A stretch of 64,000 nt of DNA, from positions 2,232,001 to 2,296,000 of the forward strand of contig NZ_CAJGZV010000001.1 of assembly GCF_904846065.1 (NCBI RefSeq). Reading direction: 5' to 3'. A model generated the notes under the pieces. The model was not told the origin of the DNA. It saw nothing but the letters and a program-made list of their open reading frames with translations, and did not search any database. Each line of letters begins with the position of its first letter. The stretch's first letter is position 1. Both the position numbers and the translations under genes were made by a program. Shown here piece after piece: positions 17,801 through 26,730 of the stretch. The stretch comes from Psychrobacter immobilis (GTDB taxonomy: Bacteria; Pseudomonadota; Gammaproteobacteria; Pseudomonadales; Moraxellaceae).

Positions 17801-17829
17801 TATTAATGCAAGTTATTCTTGCATTAATA
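17801..17829. promoter_or_regulatory. Palindromic operator candidate upstream of the XRE-AlaT gene
   Basis: A perfect inverted repeat with 12-base arms TATTAATGCAAG and CTTGCATTAATA is separated by five bases (TTATT). The core CTTGCATT is repeated three more times between here and 17,891. It is a plausible autoregulatory site for the DNA-binding domain of the gene that starts 127 bases downstream. It is not followed by a T run, so a terminator is unlikely. Confidence 0.6.
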
Positions 17830-17851
17830 AATATATCCTTCTTAAAAACAG

Positions 17852-17892
17852 CTTGCATTGATACTGATAATGCAATAATATCTTGCATTAAG
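17852..17892. promoter_or_regulatory. Second cluster of TTGCATT boxes upstream of the XRE-AlaT gene
   Basis: TTGCATT (17,853-17,859) and AATGCAA (17,869-17,875) form a 7-base inverted repeat with nine bases between, and CTTGCATTAAG follows at 17,882. With the larger palindrome at 17,801 this makes five boxes of one motif within 91 bases. Confidence 0.5.
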
Positions 17893-17955
17893 GCTCAATT
17901 AAAACAAATGCCTGCTTTCCTTCTCTCTATTACCAACTAATGAATAAAGGCTTGA

Positions 17956-19605
17956 ATGACTATGGCTGATGAAAAAAATAAAAGCACACAAGCCGAAAGA
18001 CTGGTACAGCTACGTCGTGATAAAGGGCTGACTGCTGAGCAATTAGCGCAAGCCATGACCGCAGCAGGCGCAAAAGTCAGTCGCGGTGCTATCTCTAATT
18101 GGGAGCGTGGCACCAATGGCATTGTGTCATCTAAACTACCAACGCTAGCACACATTTTAGGCTGCAGCGAAGGCTATCTGTTACGCGGCGAACTAAAAAA
18201 TGACAGTGATAATAATAAAGAGGTGAGTAAAAGCGCTCATTCTCATAATAAGAATAGTCAAAACGCGTCATCTGCTCAAACTGACAAGATACATGACTCC
18301 CAAGCCAATCAAACGACTACAACTCCTACTATAGATACAAACTCACCAAATAACCCTATGAGTGGTCACACTATGAACACAATAAAAAAATCGGATAAAT
18401 TACAAAATGTTTGCTACGACATTCGAGGCCCGCTATTACAAACAGCCAATAAGATGGAAGCAGAAGGCAAACGTATATTAAAGCTGAACGTCGGTAACCC
18501 AGCCCCCTTTGGTTTAGAAGCCCCGCATGAGATTTTGCGCGATGTGGCAATGAACCTACCAGACGCGACCGGTTATTCCGACTCGCAAGGGATTTTTTCA
18601 GCGCGTAAAGCCGTCTTACAGTACTACCAATCAAAAGGGTTGCTATCGGCAGTTGATGTCCGTGACGTCTATTTGGGCAACGGAGTTTCTGAGCTGATTG
18701 TAATGACCATGCAGGCCTTGATGAATGATGGTGACGAAGTGCTTATCCCAATGCCAGACTACCCGCTTTGGACGGCAGCGGCGAACCTAGCTGGTGGCAC
18801 AGCGGTACATTATCGCTGTAATGAAGACGATAATTGGCATCCTGATATCGAAGATATTAAATCTAAAATCACCTCTAAAACCAAAGGTATCGTGGTGATT
18901 AACCCTAATAATCCAACGGGTTCACTTTATAGTGATGAATTACTCAAACAAATTATTGAGGTCGCTAAAGCACATGATTTAATCATCATGGCCGATGAAA
19001 TTTATGATCGTATTCTTTATGATGATATGGTACACACCCCAATGAGCACCTTGACTGATGATGTGCTGGTGCTCTCATACAATGGCTTATCTAAATCGCA
19101 TCGTATCGCGGGATTCCGCGCAGGTTGGATGATGGTGTCTGGCAAAAAGCACCATGCCACTGACTTTATCGAAGGCTTGGACATGTTAGCGTCTATGCGC
19201 TTGTGTTCCAACGTCCAAGGTCAATACGCTATTCAAACCGCGATGGGTGGCTATCAAAGCATGAAAGAGCTCACGTCAGAGCGTGGGCGCTTATATAAGC
19301 AGCGTGAAATGGCTGTGTCACGGCTTAATGCAATAAAAGGTATCTCTTGTACCATGCCACAAGGCGCGTTTTATTGCTTTCCAAAGATGGATCCTGATGT
19401 TTACCCTATCGAAGATGATATGGCATTTATGATGGATTTGCTTGTTGAAGAAAATGTCTTAATGGTGCAAGGAACAGGCTTTAACTGGGATAAGCCCGAT
19501 CATTTCCGCTTGGTATTTTTACCAAACCTACATGATTTAGAGGATGCCATGGACCGCTTAGATCGCTTCTTTGCCAAAAAACGCAAACAATTTGGTACGG
19601 ATTAG
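17956..19605 (+). CDS. XRE-type HTH domain fused to AlaT-like aminotransferase
   Basis: The 549-residue protein joins an N-terminal Cro/C1-type helix-turn-helix (about residues 10-75: LRRDKGLTAEQLAQAM, SRGAISNWERG), a Ser/Asn/Thr/Gln-rich linker (about 78-139) and a complete fold-type I aminotransferase (140-549). The latter has the PLP lysine at Lys380 (NGLSKSHRIAGFRAGW), VVINPNNPTG and DEIYDR. The enzyme part closely resembles AlaT, the alanine-pyruvate transaminase. MocR regulators also join an HTH to an aminotransferase, but theirs is GntR-type and regulatory, so this architecture is different. The first ATG has AAAGG at the right spacing and the frame is continuous. Alternatively the enzyme could also be made separately from Met140. 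It may bind the palindromes upstream and sense alanine or PLP state. Confidence 0.88.
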   Translation: MTMADEKNKSTQAERLVQLRRDKGLTAEQLAQAMTAAGAKVSRGAISNWERGTNGIVSSKLPTLAHILGCSEGYLLRGELKNDSDNNKEVSKSAHSHNKNSQNASSAQTDKIHDSQANQTTTTPTIDTNSPNNPMSGHTMNTIKKSDKLQNVCYDIRGPLLQTANKMEAEGKRILKLNVGNPAPFGLEAPHEILRDVAMNLPDATGYSDSQGIFSARKAVLQYYQSKGLLSAVDVRDVYLGNGVSELIVMTMQALMNDGDEVLIPMPDYPLWTAAANLAGGTAVHYRCNEDDNWHPDIEDIKSKITSKTKGIVVINPNNPTGSLYSDELLKQIIEVAKAHDLIIMADEIYDRILYDDMVHTPMSTLTDDVLVLSYNGLSKSHRIAGFRAGWMMVSGKKHHATDFIEGLDMLASMRLCSNVQGQYAIQTAMGGYQSMKELTSERGRLYKQREMAVSRLNAIKGISCTMPQGAFYCFPKMDPDVYPIEDDMAFMMDLLVEENVLMVQGTGFNWDKPDHFRLVFLPNLHDLEDAMDRLDRFFAKKRKQFGTD

Positions 19606-19633
19606 ACGTTCAGTAACTATTAAAAACAGATAT

Positions 19634-19674
19634 AAAAAAACGCTTATCGGCATGATGCTGATAAGCGTTTTTTA
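19634..19674. terminator. Bidirectional terminator between the alaT fusion and pit
   Basis: A hairpin with arms AACGCTTATC and GATAAGCGTT is preceded by an A run and followed by TTTTT, between two convergent genes. Confidence 0.85.
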
Positions 19675-19715
19675 TTTGAAATGTGCTTATAAATAACGTT
19701 AAATAAGCGTACGTG

Positions 19716-21323
19716 TTAAAAAATATTGACCAAAATAATATAACTGATTGCAGACATTGCCGCTGCTGCAGGAAGAGTAATGATCCATGCCAAACCGATA
19801 GGTTTCATCAACGCCCAATTGGTGTCTCTATTGACAATACCGATGCCAAGTACCGCGCCAACTAGCGTATGCGTGCTTGATACGGGCAGACCCATGGTTG
19901 ATGCGCCCATAACCACTGCTGCCGCAGCCAATTCAGCTGAAAAACCAGAAGCGGGATGCATTTTTGCCAAGTTGGTACCAACCGTTTGAATGACTTCTTT
20001 GCCGATGAACCAAAGACCAACGATAAGCGCAACACCAAAGGTCAGCATGACAGCAGGCGGTACAGCGGCTTCAGTCGCAATGCTATTGGTACGGATAACA
20101 TCCATAATCGCGGCAAAAGGGCCGACTGCATTGGCAATATCGTTTGAGCCGTGGCTAAAAGCAAAAGCAGAGGCGGTAAAGACTTGCATCCAGCTAAACA
20201 TAATAAACGTCGCTTTGGTCAAATCCTCTTTATGTTTACCGCGGATACTCTTGGTATAGATAAAGGTCGCAAGCCACACTAGCGCTGCGATCATACCCAT
20301 GATTAAAAAGCCTTGCAGTGTCGTCATGCCATTATTGACATTCTTTAGACCCTTAAAGATGACCAAAGAAGCCATGACCGCGCCGCCTGCAGCCGCAATG
20401 ATAGGAACCCATTGCTTCAACGCTTTTAGCGTATCAAGGTTGCTGCGTTCATTTTCAATCTCATAAAGCTGTTTATAGTAGTCAGTCTCTAAATCTTCAA
20501 CATCGCAATCGTCATCTTTGTAGATTTCTTGATCACGTAACATCGCTGACGTATAGGCAAGTTGTTCTGATTCTGTTAAACCGTCCAAAAATTCTTTGTG
20601 GTTTTGTTTTAAGGTTTTTTTGTCGCCTTTCAAAGTCGCAATGTGCGCCTCTGTTCTATCATTATATTCAATGATGTTTTTCTTAATCTGTCCATATAAT
20701 ACATAGGACAAAACGCCGCCCAATAGCGGTGACAATACCCAAGAAATCGCGATGGTGCCAATCGTACTCCAATTCACCGTTGATAATGCCATTTCAGTAC
20801 CACCTAACGTGATACCTAATACAATAGAGCTACCAACAACGCCGCCAATAATGGCGTGCGTGGTCGAAACAGGCAGACCTTTTTTGGTGGCAAATAATAG
20901 CCAAAATGCGGCAGCGATGAGCGCTGACAGCATGACATAAATGAATTGGTTGGGCGTTACTGAAAGACCATCTAAATCGACAATGCCGCTTCGAATAGTA
21001 TCGGTGACTTCACCACCTGCCAGTACGGCTCCGGACACTTCAAATATCGCTGCGATACCCAATGCCTGCGGGATAGTCAACGTCCCTGCACCTACTGAAG
21101 TACCAAAGGAGTTGGCGACATCGTTACCACCAATATTGAATGCCATAAAGACACCAAAAGCAGTGGCCACAATAAATAGCGTCGTCTGTTGACGCATCGT
21201 GTAATCTAGACCCCACCACAAAAAGTAGGCGGTCATCGCAATCAGTAAAATGGCAAAAAATAGATTTATTCTCATAGAACCGACTGATTTGACTGGCTCT
21301 GTAGAACTGTTGCTGATACCCAT
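19716..21323 (-). CDS. Low-affinity inorganic phosphate transporter, PiT family
   Basis: The 535-residue inner-membrane protein has two PiT repeats with signatures FNIGGNDVANSFGTSVGAG and FSHGSNDIANAVGPFAAI, and about ten hydrophobic helices. A charged cytoplasmic loop of about 110 residues (about 210-320) separates the halves, longer than in E. coli PitA. PiT carriers import phosphate with protons or as metal-phosphate complexes. It stands beside polyphosphate:AMP phosphotransferase, both on the minus strand but 639 bases apart, which is at least thematically consistent with phosphate handling. Confidence 0.93.
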   Translation of the reverse strand: MGISNSSTEPVKSVGSMRINLFFAILLIAMTAYFLWWGLDYTMRQQTTLFIVATAFGVFMAFNIGGNDVANSFGTSVGAGTLTIPQALGIAAIFEVSGAVLAGGEVTDTIRSGIVDLDGLSVTPNQFIYVMLSALIAAAFWLLFATKKGLPVSTTHAIIGGVVGSSIVLGITLGGTEMALSTVNWSTIGTIAISWVLSPLLGGVLSYVLYGQIKKNIIEYNDRTEAHIATLKGDKKTLKQNHKEFLDGLTESEQLAYTSAMLRDQEIYKDDDCDVEDLETDYYKQLYEIENERSNLDTLKALKQWVPIIAAAGGAVMASLVIFKGLKNVNNGMTTLQGFLIMGMIAALVWLATFIYTKSIRGKHKEDLTKATFIMFSWMQVFTASAFAFSHGSNDIANAVGPFAAIMDVIRTNSIATEAAVPPAVMLTFGVALIVGLWFIGKEVIQTVGTNLAKMHPASGFSAELAAAAVVMGASTMGLPVSSTHTLVGAVLGIGIVNRDTNWALMKPIGLAWIITLPAAAAMSAISYIILVNIF

Positions 21324-21962
21324 ACGTTGATACGTCCTGCGTAAGCTGATTGAAATTATAGGCGGTTGATGACATTGCGCGGCTATTAATAATGCTCGTG
21401 ATAGCTTCTGACATTAATATAACGTATATGAAACGCGCAATATGCTTGCTAAAAAACGGTTTTTCTTACTGCTATCTTGGTGCTCTACCCTAACGCTTAT
21501 CTTTTATTTACTCGTATTTTATTTTACGTAAAGGCAGTAAATAAGGTAAAACACATCACTCAATATGTCACAAAGCCGCAAGGAATATTGCCAAATCGTC
21601 TGATTACAGCAGCTTGCGGCTTAGAGATGTCGTAGTAATAATTTTGGTGCTAATAACTGCTATTGTAAGAACCTTTGCCAAATTTATTAACCAGAGTGAT
21701 TAAAATGTCTGTGTCAAAGGGTAAAAACACGCTACTCACTCAGTGAGTTTCGTGCACAGCAGGAGCTATTACGCGCCTATTATATTAAATATAAGCGCAT
21801 AATGCATGATGATATTGCAAGATTTGTAACTGCCAGCATATGTGTTAGAAAACATCCTGCTGTAACGCAGCATTATACTCTCTTTCCCTGAATTTATTTA
21901 ACGTTAAATATATAATTATGGCGCTTTGTAACCAGCTACCTAATTGAATGACCAATCACATA
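21324..21962. other. Long intergenic gap between pit and the polyphosphate kinase gene
   Basis: This 639-base gap holds no intact gene. A possible broken small frame at 21,705-21,891 is listed separately. The rest is AT-rich with no hairpin or repeat that I can support. The pit promoter must lie at its left side on the minus strand. Confidence 0.4.
21705..21891 (+). pseudogene. Possible frameshifted small gene
   Basis: An ATG at 21,705 starts MSVSKGKNT. One base out of frame, the sequence continues as YSLSEFRAQQELLRAYYIKY, then KRIMHDDIARFV, to a stop at 21,889. The composition (charged, Arg/Lys and Tyr rich, no stops over 53 codons) looks protein-like, and one indel near 21,732 would restore a protein of about 63 residues. 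No family is recognised and no ribosome-binding site is strong, so this is only a candidate. Confidence 0.2.
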
Positions 21963-23603
21963 TCAGCTGCCACACACCGCTGATAGTTGCTTAATCGCAT
22001 GATCTAAAACATCCAAACGTGCTTGACGCTTCTCATTGGTCGCGATGACGCACCACGGTGCGTACTCTGTATCGGTACGTGCCAGCATATCCGCCGCAGA
22101 CTGCACATAATCCGACCATTTATCACGGTTGCGCCAGTCATCGTCCGTCAGCTTAAACTGCTTGTGCGGTGTCTCCTGACGTGCCTCAAAACGTTTAAGC
22201 TGTTCTTTTTTATCGATAGCCAACCAGTATTTGATAACGATTGTCCCCGCCGCGGCTAAATCCGCCTCAAAGCGATTGATTTCATCGTAAGCACGCTGCC
22301 ATTCCTCATCCGTGGCAAAACCCTCAATGCGCTCAACCAAAACGCGCCCATACCAAGTCCGATCAAAAATGGCAATACGGCTAATACGGTCGGTTTGCTC
22401 GTTCGGAAGTTTGGTCCAAAAACGCCATAGATAAGGATGTTGCAGCTCATATAGCATTGGCGCACTGATATTATAAATTTGATACTCGCGTGGGTCGAGC
22501 GGCGCCACCAATCTTTTGATCGCGCCACCTTTGCCAGCAGCGTCCATTCCTTCAAAGGCAAAAACGATATGACGCCCTTTGCGCGCACGCAGCAACTGGG
22601 CAAGGCGAACTTGTTTTTCTAACAACTCATCACGGTATTCCGACTTATCAATCTCTGCATCATCGATATTTTTTAGACATTTAGGAATTTTTACAGGTTC
22701 AAACTTTGCTGATTTGAGTGCTTGCTGAGCTTGCTTCTTAGCCTTCGATTTATCAGAGGTGTTTACTGTATTTTTTTTACTACTCATTAGCGCGGTTTGC
22801 ATCGCTTGTAGCACTTCATGGCAAAAATGGTCAGCTGCATCTGACTTGTTATCACCATCAATGATGATCCAATCATCTTGCTGGCGTAGCAGAACGGTAG
22901 CCACTTGATTAAAGGTTTCAATAACTTTTTTACTATTCCAGTCAATTTGGTATAAAAACTGCGGATCGGCTTCATCGTCATTCAATCGCGCTTGCAATGT
23001 TTCAATATCCACATGGAACCAGCATTTAAGCAGTCGGGTTTGATTGGCAGCTAGGTCTTGTTCGAATGCTTGTAGCTTAATAAGCTGCTGCTGTAAATAT
23101 GCTTGCCATTGCGCAATCGGCAACGTCTTGTCGTTGTCTGACGTTGCCATACGCATGACGTTATAAAGCAGGTCAGCATACCAGTTGCCAAAATAAACCA
23201 TCACATCGCCATGACGGGGTAATGCCTTGGTATGTGCCTGCCAAATCGGCTGATACGCTAAGGGACAATCACCAACGGTTGCCTCAACTTTAAGTAGTCG
23301 AGGATCTACCCATTGGCGCAATTGCTTAACAGCAGTGCCCTTGCCTGCCTGCTCCATACCATTGACCAATACCAATAGCCCTGTTAGTTTATTGAGGGTT
23401 GGCGGCGTCTGTTGCCGCGTTGCTCGTAGAGCATATTGGGCCGTGACCAGTGCCAATCTCAGTGCATCTTTGTCCATAGAAAACTGGCTTAAGGGATTGG
23501 GGGTTAGGCGTTCATCAACAATCTGCTCACTAAATCGCGCACTTAGCGCTTGTGGTGCGGTGGATTCAGTCGTCTTATTATTTTTGCTCATAACTGTCAT
23601 CAT
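21963..23603 (-). CDS. pap: Polyphosphate:AMP phosphotransferase (double-domain PPK2, class II)
   Basis: The 546-residue protein contains two PPK2 domains, about residues 40-270 and 300-540. Each begins with a Walker A motif: GMEQAGKGTAVKQL in the first and GMDAAGKGGAIKRL in the second. The second also has the lid-like FDRTWYGRVLVERIEGF motif. This double-domain layout is that of Acinetobacter-type polyphosphate:AMP phosphotransferase, which makes ADP from AMP using polyphosphate. The first domain is more diverged (FGNWYADLLYNVM instead of FDRTWYGRV). Two starts two codons apart are possible. Confidence 0.92.
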   Translation of the reverse strand: MMTVMSKNNKTTESTAPQALSARFSEQIVDERLTPNPLSQFSMDKDALRLALVTAQYALRATRQQTPPTLNKLTGLLVLVNGMEQAGKGTAVKQLRQWVDPRLLKVEATVGDCPLAYQPIWQAHTKALPRHGDVMVYFGNWYADLLYNVMRMATSDNDKTLPIAQWQAYLQQQLIKLQAFEQDLAANQTRLLKCWFHVDIETLQARLNDDEADPQFLYQIDWNSKKVIETFNQVATVLLRQQDDWIIIDGDNKSDAADHFCHEVLQAMQTALMSSKKNTVNTSDKSKAKKQAQQALKSAKFEPVKIPKCLKNIDDAEIDKSEYRDELLEKQVRLAQLLRARKGRHIVFAFEGMDAAGKGGAIKRLVAPLDPREYQIYNISAPMLYELQHPYLWRFWTKLPNEQTDRISRIAIFDRTWYGRVLVERIEGFATDEEWQRAYDEINRFEADLAAAGTIVIKYWLAIDKKEQLKRFEARQETPHKQFKLTDDDWRNRDKWSDYVQSAADMLARTDTEYAPWCVIATNEKRQARLDVLDHAIKQLSAVCGS

Positions 23604-23844
23604 CCTATGATTGAAAGCGTGTTAGCGTCATCATAGCATTGCAGCAATTCGGTAAATAACGCTGCTATGTAACAGTTTGACATTTGTATTCTGCTTTATT
23701 TTCTTTTAAGGTGAACACAATCTCAGACACATGCTGTAATCACGCTCTATAAATACAAAAACCAAAAGTATAAAACATGGTTTATCCTGAGCCTTTTATT
23801 TGCAACCTTTTAACCCTCTTTACTTTTATGCAGGTTTACTGACC

Positions 23845-24555
23845 ATGGCCTCTTTAGCCGATTTACAACAACATTTGAACCGTTTTTGGGCACTGCCTTA
23901 TCATGAAGATTTGGCATTAAACGATAAACTTAGCGAGGTGCAAGCTTGGCAACGAGATCGTCTTCAGAACACTCATAAAGACTTGTTTGAGCAACCTCAA
24001 AATCAGCTGATGGCAGATTATTTTTTGACACAATTGTATGGCGGCGATGAGTTTAAATTGCTGGCCAGACAGTTAGAACGTATTGTGCCTAAAGCGCAAA
24101 AAGTTGAACGTTTTGCGCCAGCAGCAGCTTTAGAGACTGGCAGCATGGCGATACAAGCAGCTATCTTGGCGATAGAGCTGGATTTACATTTAGCAGAATG
24201 GCTATTGGCTCAAGATTTGGCTGTTAATGAAGACAACATGTTGACCGCCTATCGCGTAGTCAATGAAGCCGACACTCGACGTATCCAAATTGGTCATTTA
24301 AAAGAGGTGTGCTATCGTACCGATAAATATATAAACTCTTTTATGTTGCAAAAAGCCTTTGCCTTGGCTAAAGGCACCGCCTACCGTTACAACTATCAGC
24401 CTTTGTATGAATTTATCGATTCAGGCTTTAAAGCGATGAAACCATTAAAAAGTGTCAGCGGCTTTATTGAACCATTTTGTGAGCGTGAGCTTGAGATTAT
24501 TGACCGTGTTCATGAGACGGATAATGGCGGTAAGCCAATGACGTTTGGTGTATGA
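23845..24555 (+). CDS. FFLEELY-motif-type protein of unknown function
   Basis: From the ATG at 23,845 the protein has 236 residues. It is mostly helical, with no signal peptide, and contains ADYFLTQLYGGDEFKLLARQ near residue 60, which resembles the FFLEELY motif that names a small gammaproteobacterial family. Upstream in-frame TTG at 23,800 would add 15 residues without a better ribosome-binding site. It lies 81 bases upstream of ubiE on the same strand. No enzymatic motif is visible, and a link to ubiquinone synthesis is only suggested by position. Confidence 0.7.
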   Translation: MASLADLQQHLNRFWALPYHEDLALNDKLSEVQAWQRDRLQNTHKDLFEQPQNQLMADYFLTQLYGGDEFKLLARQLERIVPKAQKVERFAPAAALETGSMAIQAAILAIELDLHLAEWLLAQDLAVNEDNMLTAYRVVNEADTRRIQIGHLKEVCYRTDKYINSFMLQKAFALAKGTAYRYNYQPLYEFIDSGFKAMKPLKSVSGFIEPFCERELEIIDRVHETDNGGKPMTFGV

Positions 24556-24636
24556 TAGACGCATCATTTGCTTGGTTAGCTGCTATTTTATACCTTGCAA
24601 ACAAATAACCATAAAAGTGAATAACAGGATAATGCT

Positions 24637-25773
24637 ATGACCGATAACATCCATAATAACAACGCGCATCTCGATCAAAAACCTACTATCAATGGTCACC
24701 TGCAAGATAAATTGGTCAGAGAGAGCATCACCCACAATCAAAATATTACGTCACAAGTACAAGCACGTCAAAGCTATGAAACTAATACCACGCTTAATAC
24801 AGGTATTGATGCTGGCGTCGAAAACAGCAAGAGAAATGACTTTACACAAGTCCAAGACCTACCAATGGGAACGCCACAAGGCCAACAAACCACTATGCCA
24901 AATAATACTACCAGCAACAACGCTAATAGCAACACTGTAGACAATACATCTGCACAAACACAAACCGCCAAACAAACACTTTTTAATCAGCGTGATGACA
25001 TCAATAATCCGCATACGCCTGATACCGATGGTAATGAAGAAACACATTTTGGCTATAAGACTGTCAATAAAGCTGAAAAGCAAGCACGGGTTGCCGATGT
25101 TTTTACCTCAGTTGCCAAAAAATACGACATCATGAACGACTTAATGTCATTTGGTATTCATCGCCTATGGAAGCGTTATGCCATTAGCTTATCAGGCGTG
25201 CGTGCGGGTCAGCATGTACTTGATATCGCAGGCGGTACAGGTGATTTAGCCAAAGTATTTAGCCGTGAAGTCGGTAGAAATGGCCATGTAGTATTATCAG
25301 ATATCAATGCCGCCATGCTCGAAGTCGGTCGTGAACGCTTAATCAATGCTGGCTGCAACAACGTCGATTTTGTACTTGCCAATGCAGAAACACTCGCGCC
25401 ATTTGATGACAATAGCTTTGATTTGGTCACTATCAGCTTTGGTCTACGTAATGTCACGGACAAAGACGCAGCGCTCAAATCGATGTACCGTGTGCTGAAG
25501 CCAGGTGGACGTTTATTAATTTTAGAATTTTCAAAACCTGTATTTGAGCCATTGTCTAAGGCCTATGATTTATACTCATTTACCGCCTTACCTATTATGG
25601 GCAAGCTGATTGCCAATGATTCTGAGAGTTATCAATACTTGGCCGAATCGATTCGTATGCATCCTGATCAGCAGACGTTGAAACAAATGATGCAGCAAGC
25701 GGGCTTTGAAAATTGTGATTATCATAACTTAACGGCTGGTATTGTCGCTGTCCATCGCGGCTTTAGAGCGTAA
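24637..25773 (+). CDS. ubiE: Ubiquinone/menaquinone C-methyltransferase UbiE with long N-terminal extension
   Basis: The last 243 residues are a typical Ubi[13 protein letters not shown] at about 137, [23 protein letters not shown] motif [22 protein letters not shown] and [11 protein letters not shown]. The enzyme methylates the demethylmenaquinone or benzoquinol ring. E. coli UbiE starts almost exactly at the HFG position, so the first 136 residues here are an extra Asn/Thr/Gln-rich disordered region. The ATG at 24,637 is preceded by ACAGGATAATGCT, a good ribosome-binding site, and there is no clear ATG just before the core, so the extension is probably translated. ubiJ follows after 115 bases. 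Confidence 0.93.
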   Translation: MTDNIHNNNAHLDQKPTINGHLQDKLVRESITHNQNITSQVQARQSYETNTTLNTGIDAGVENSKRNDFTQVQDLPMGTPQGQQTTMPNNTTSNNANSNTVDNTSAQTQTAKQTLFNQRDDINNPHTPDTDGNEETHFGYKTVNKAEKQARVADVFTSVAKKYDIMNDLMSFGIHRLWKRYAISLSGVRAGQHVLDIAGGTGDLAKVFSREVGRNGHVVLSDINAAMLEVGRERLINAGCNNVDFVLANAETLAPFDDNSFDLVTISFGLRNVTDKDAALKSMYRVLKPGGRLLILEFSKPVFEPLSKAYDLYSFTALPIMGKLIANDSESYQYLAESIRMHPDQQTLKQMMQQAGFENCDYHNLTAGIVAVHRGFRA

Positions 25774-25888
25774 GATTAAGTTTTAAATTACACATAGTAA
25801 TAGACATGCCATCACGTAAAGTGGTGGCAACTGACATTTACAAATAATGCGCTCTTTTAAGGCGCTCAACTGACTATGCGAGAGCCTT

Positions 25889-26593
25889 ATGCTGACTGTT
25901 CTACTTTTGGCGGGTGCCGAAAAGCTGATTAACCTTGCTATTGCGAGTGATGAAATTACCAAATCAGGATTGGCACCGCTTGCTGGCAAAGTGTTGCGAC
26001 TCAATATGGCCATGCCTGAGATTCGTTTGGATATTTTATTCACTCATGAGCGTTTGCGTTTTGAGCCGGTGACAACAGACAGCGTGTTTGAGCAAAGTGG
26101 CGCGATGAACGAGCACCAACAAGCCAGTATGGAACGCGCACGGATTGGTCATAGTCGTCCAGACTGTACCATTACTGTAGACAACCCAGCGCAACTGCTG
26201 AATCTGATGCGTGGTGCCGAAGGCAATTTACCTATCGCGGGTGATTATAAGGTGCTCATGCAGCTCAAACAACTGGTCGCAGGTTTCGACCCAGATGTTG
26301 CAGGACAGCTTGAGCCATTTATTGGTAAGCCGATGGCCAGTCAGTTGCATCTGCTTATATCACAGCTAAAAGGTAGCTGGCGCCATAGTGCCAAACGCGC
26401 TTTTGATGACGTCAGCGACTGGGCTAATGAGGTGGCTGGTAATAGTGCTCCTGATCCTATCGAGGCAGCAGAAGTAAACGATCTTAAGCAGCAACTGTTA
26501 AAGCTGCGGGCTGATGTCGAACGTGAAGAGGCCAAACTTGCTGCTATCAAAGATGAACAGGCACGCTTTCTCAATAACTCATTTCATCAATAA
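25889..26593 (+). CDS. ubiJ: Ubiquinone biosynthesis accessory factor UbiJ (SCP2 domain)
   Basis: The 234-residue protein sits between ubiE and ubiB, as ubiJ does in most gammaproteobacteria. It has the N-terminal SCP2-like part (LLLAGAEKLINLAI, FTHERLRFEP) and a C-terminal charged coiled coil (about 190-225, LKQQLLKLRADVEREEAKL). UbiJ binds ubiquinone precursors in the soluble Ubi complex together with UbiK and the hydroxylases. The start follows GAGAGCC near the ATG. Confidence 0.92.
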   Translation: MLTVLLLAGAEKLINLAIASDEITKSGLAPLAGKVLRLNMAMPEIRLDILFTHERLRFEPVTTDSVFEQSGAMNEHQQASMERARIGHSRPDCTITVDNPAQLLNLMRGAEGNLPIAGDYKVLMQLKQLVAGFDPDVAGQLEPFIGKPMASQLHLLISQLKGSWRHSAKRAFDDVSDWANEVAGNSAPDPIEAAEVNDLKQQLLKLRADVEREEAKLAAIKDEQARFLNNSFHQ

Positions 26594-26636
26594 CTGTTGT
26601 CGTCGATGATCGCTAAATCCTATTATCGACAGCACT

Positions 26637-26687
26637 GTTTATAGATAAGTGCAATTTATAGACAAGCACAGTTTATAAATAAGTGCA
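26637..26687 (+). repeat. Three tandem 17-bp repeats between ubiJ and ubiB
   Basis: Three contiguous units GTTTATAGATAAGTGCA, ATTTATAGACAAGCACA and GTTTATAAATAAGTGCA keep the 17-base register with few changes. They end 43 bases before the ubiB start. Function is unknown; they could affect the ubiB transcript or simply be slippage. Confidence 0.75.
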
Positions 26688-26730
26688 GTGCCCACCCTAT
26701 TTTCGACTTTCTTTAGAGTACCCATACCTC

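Noticed and set aside
18373..19605. Separate alaT gene starting at the internal ATG at 18,373
   Set aside because: The frame is continuous from 17,956 with a good ribosome-binding site there; the internal start has no clear site, so I keep one fused gene while noting the possibility.
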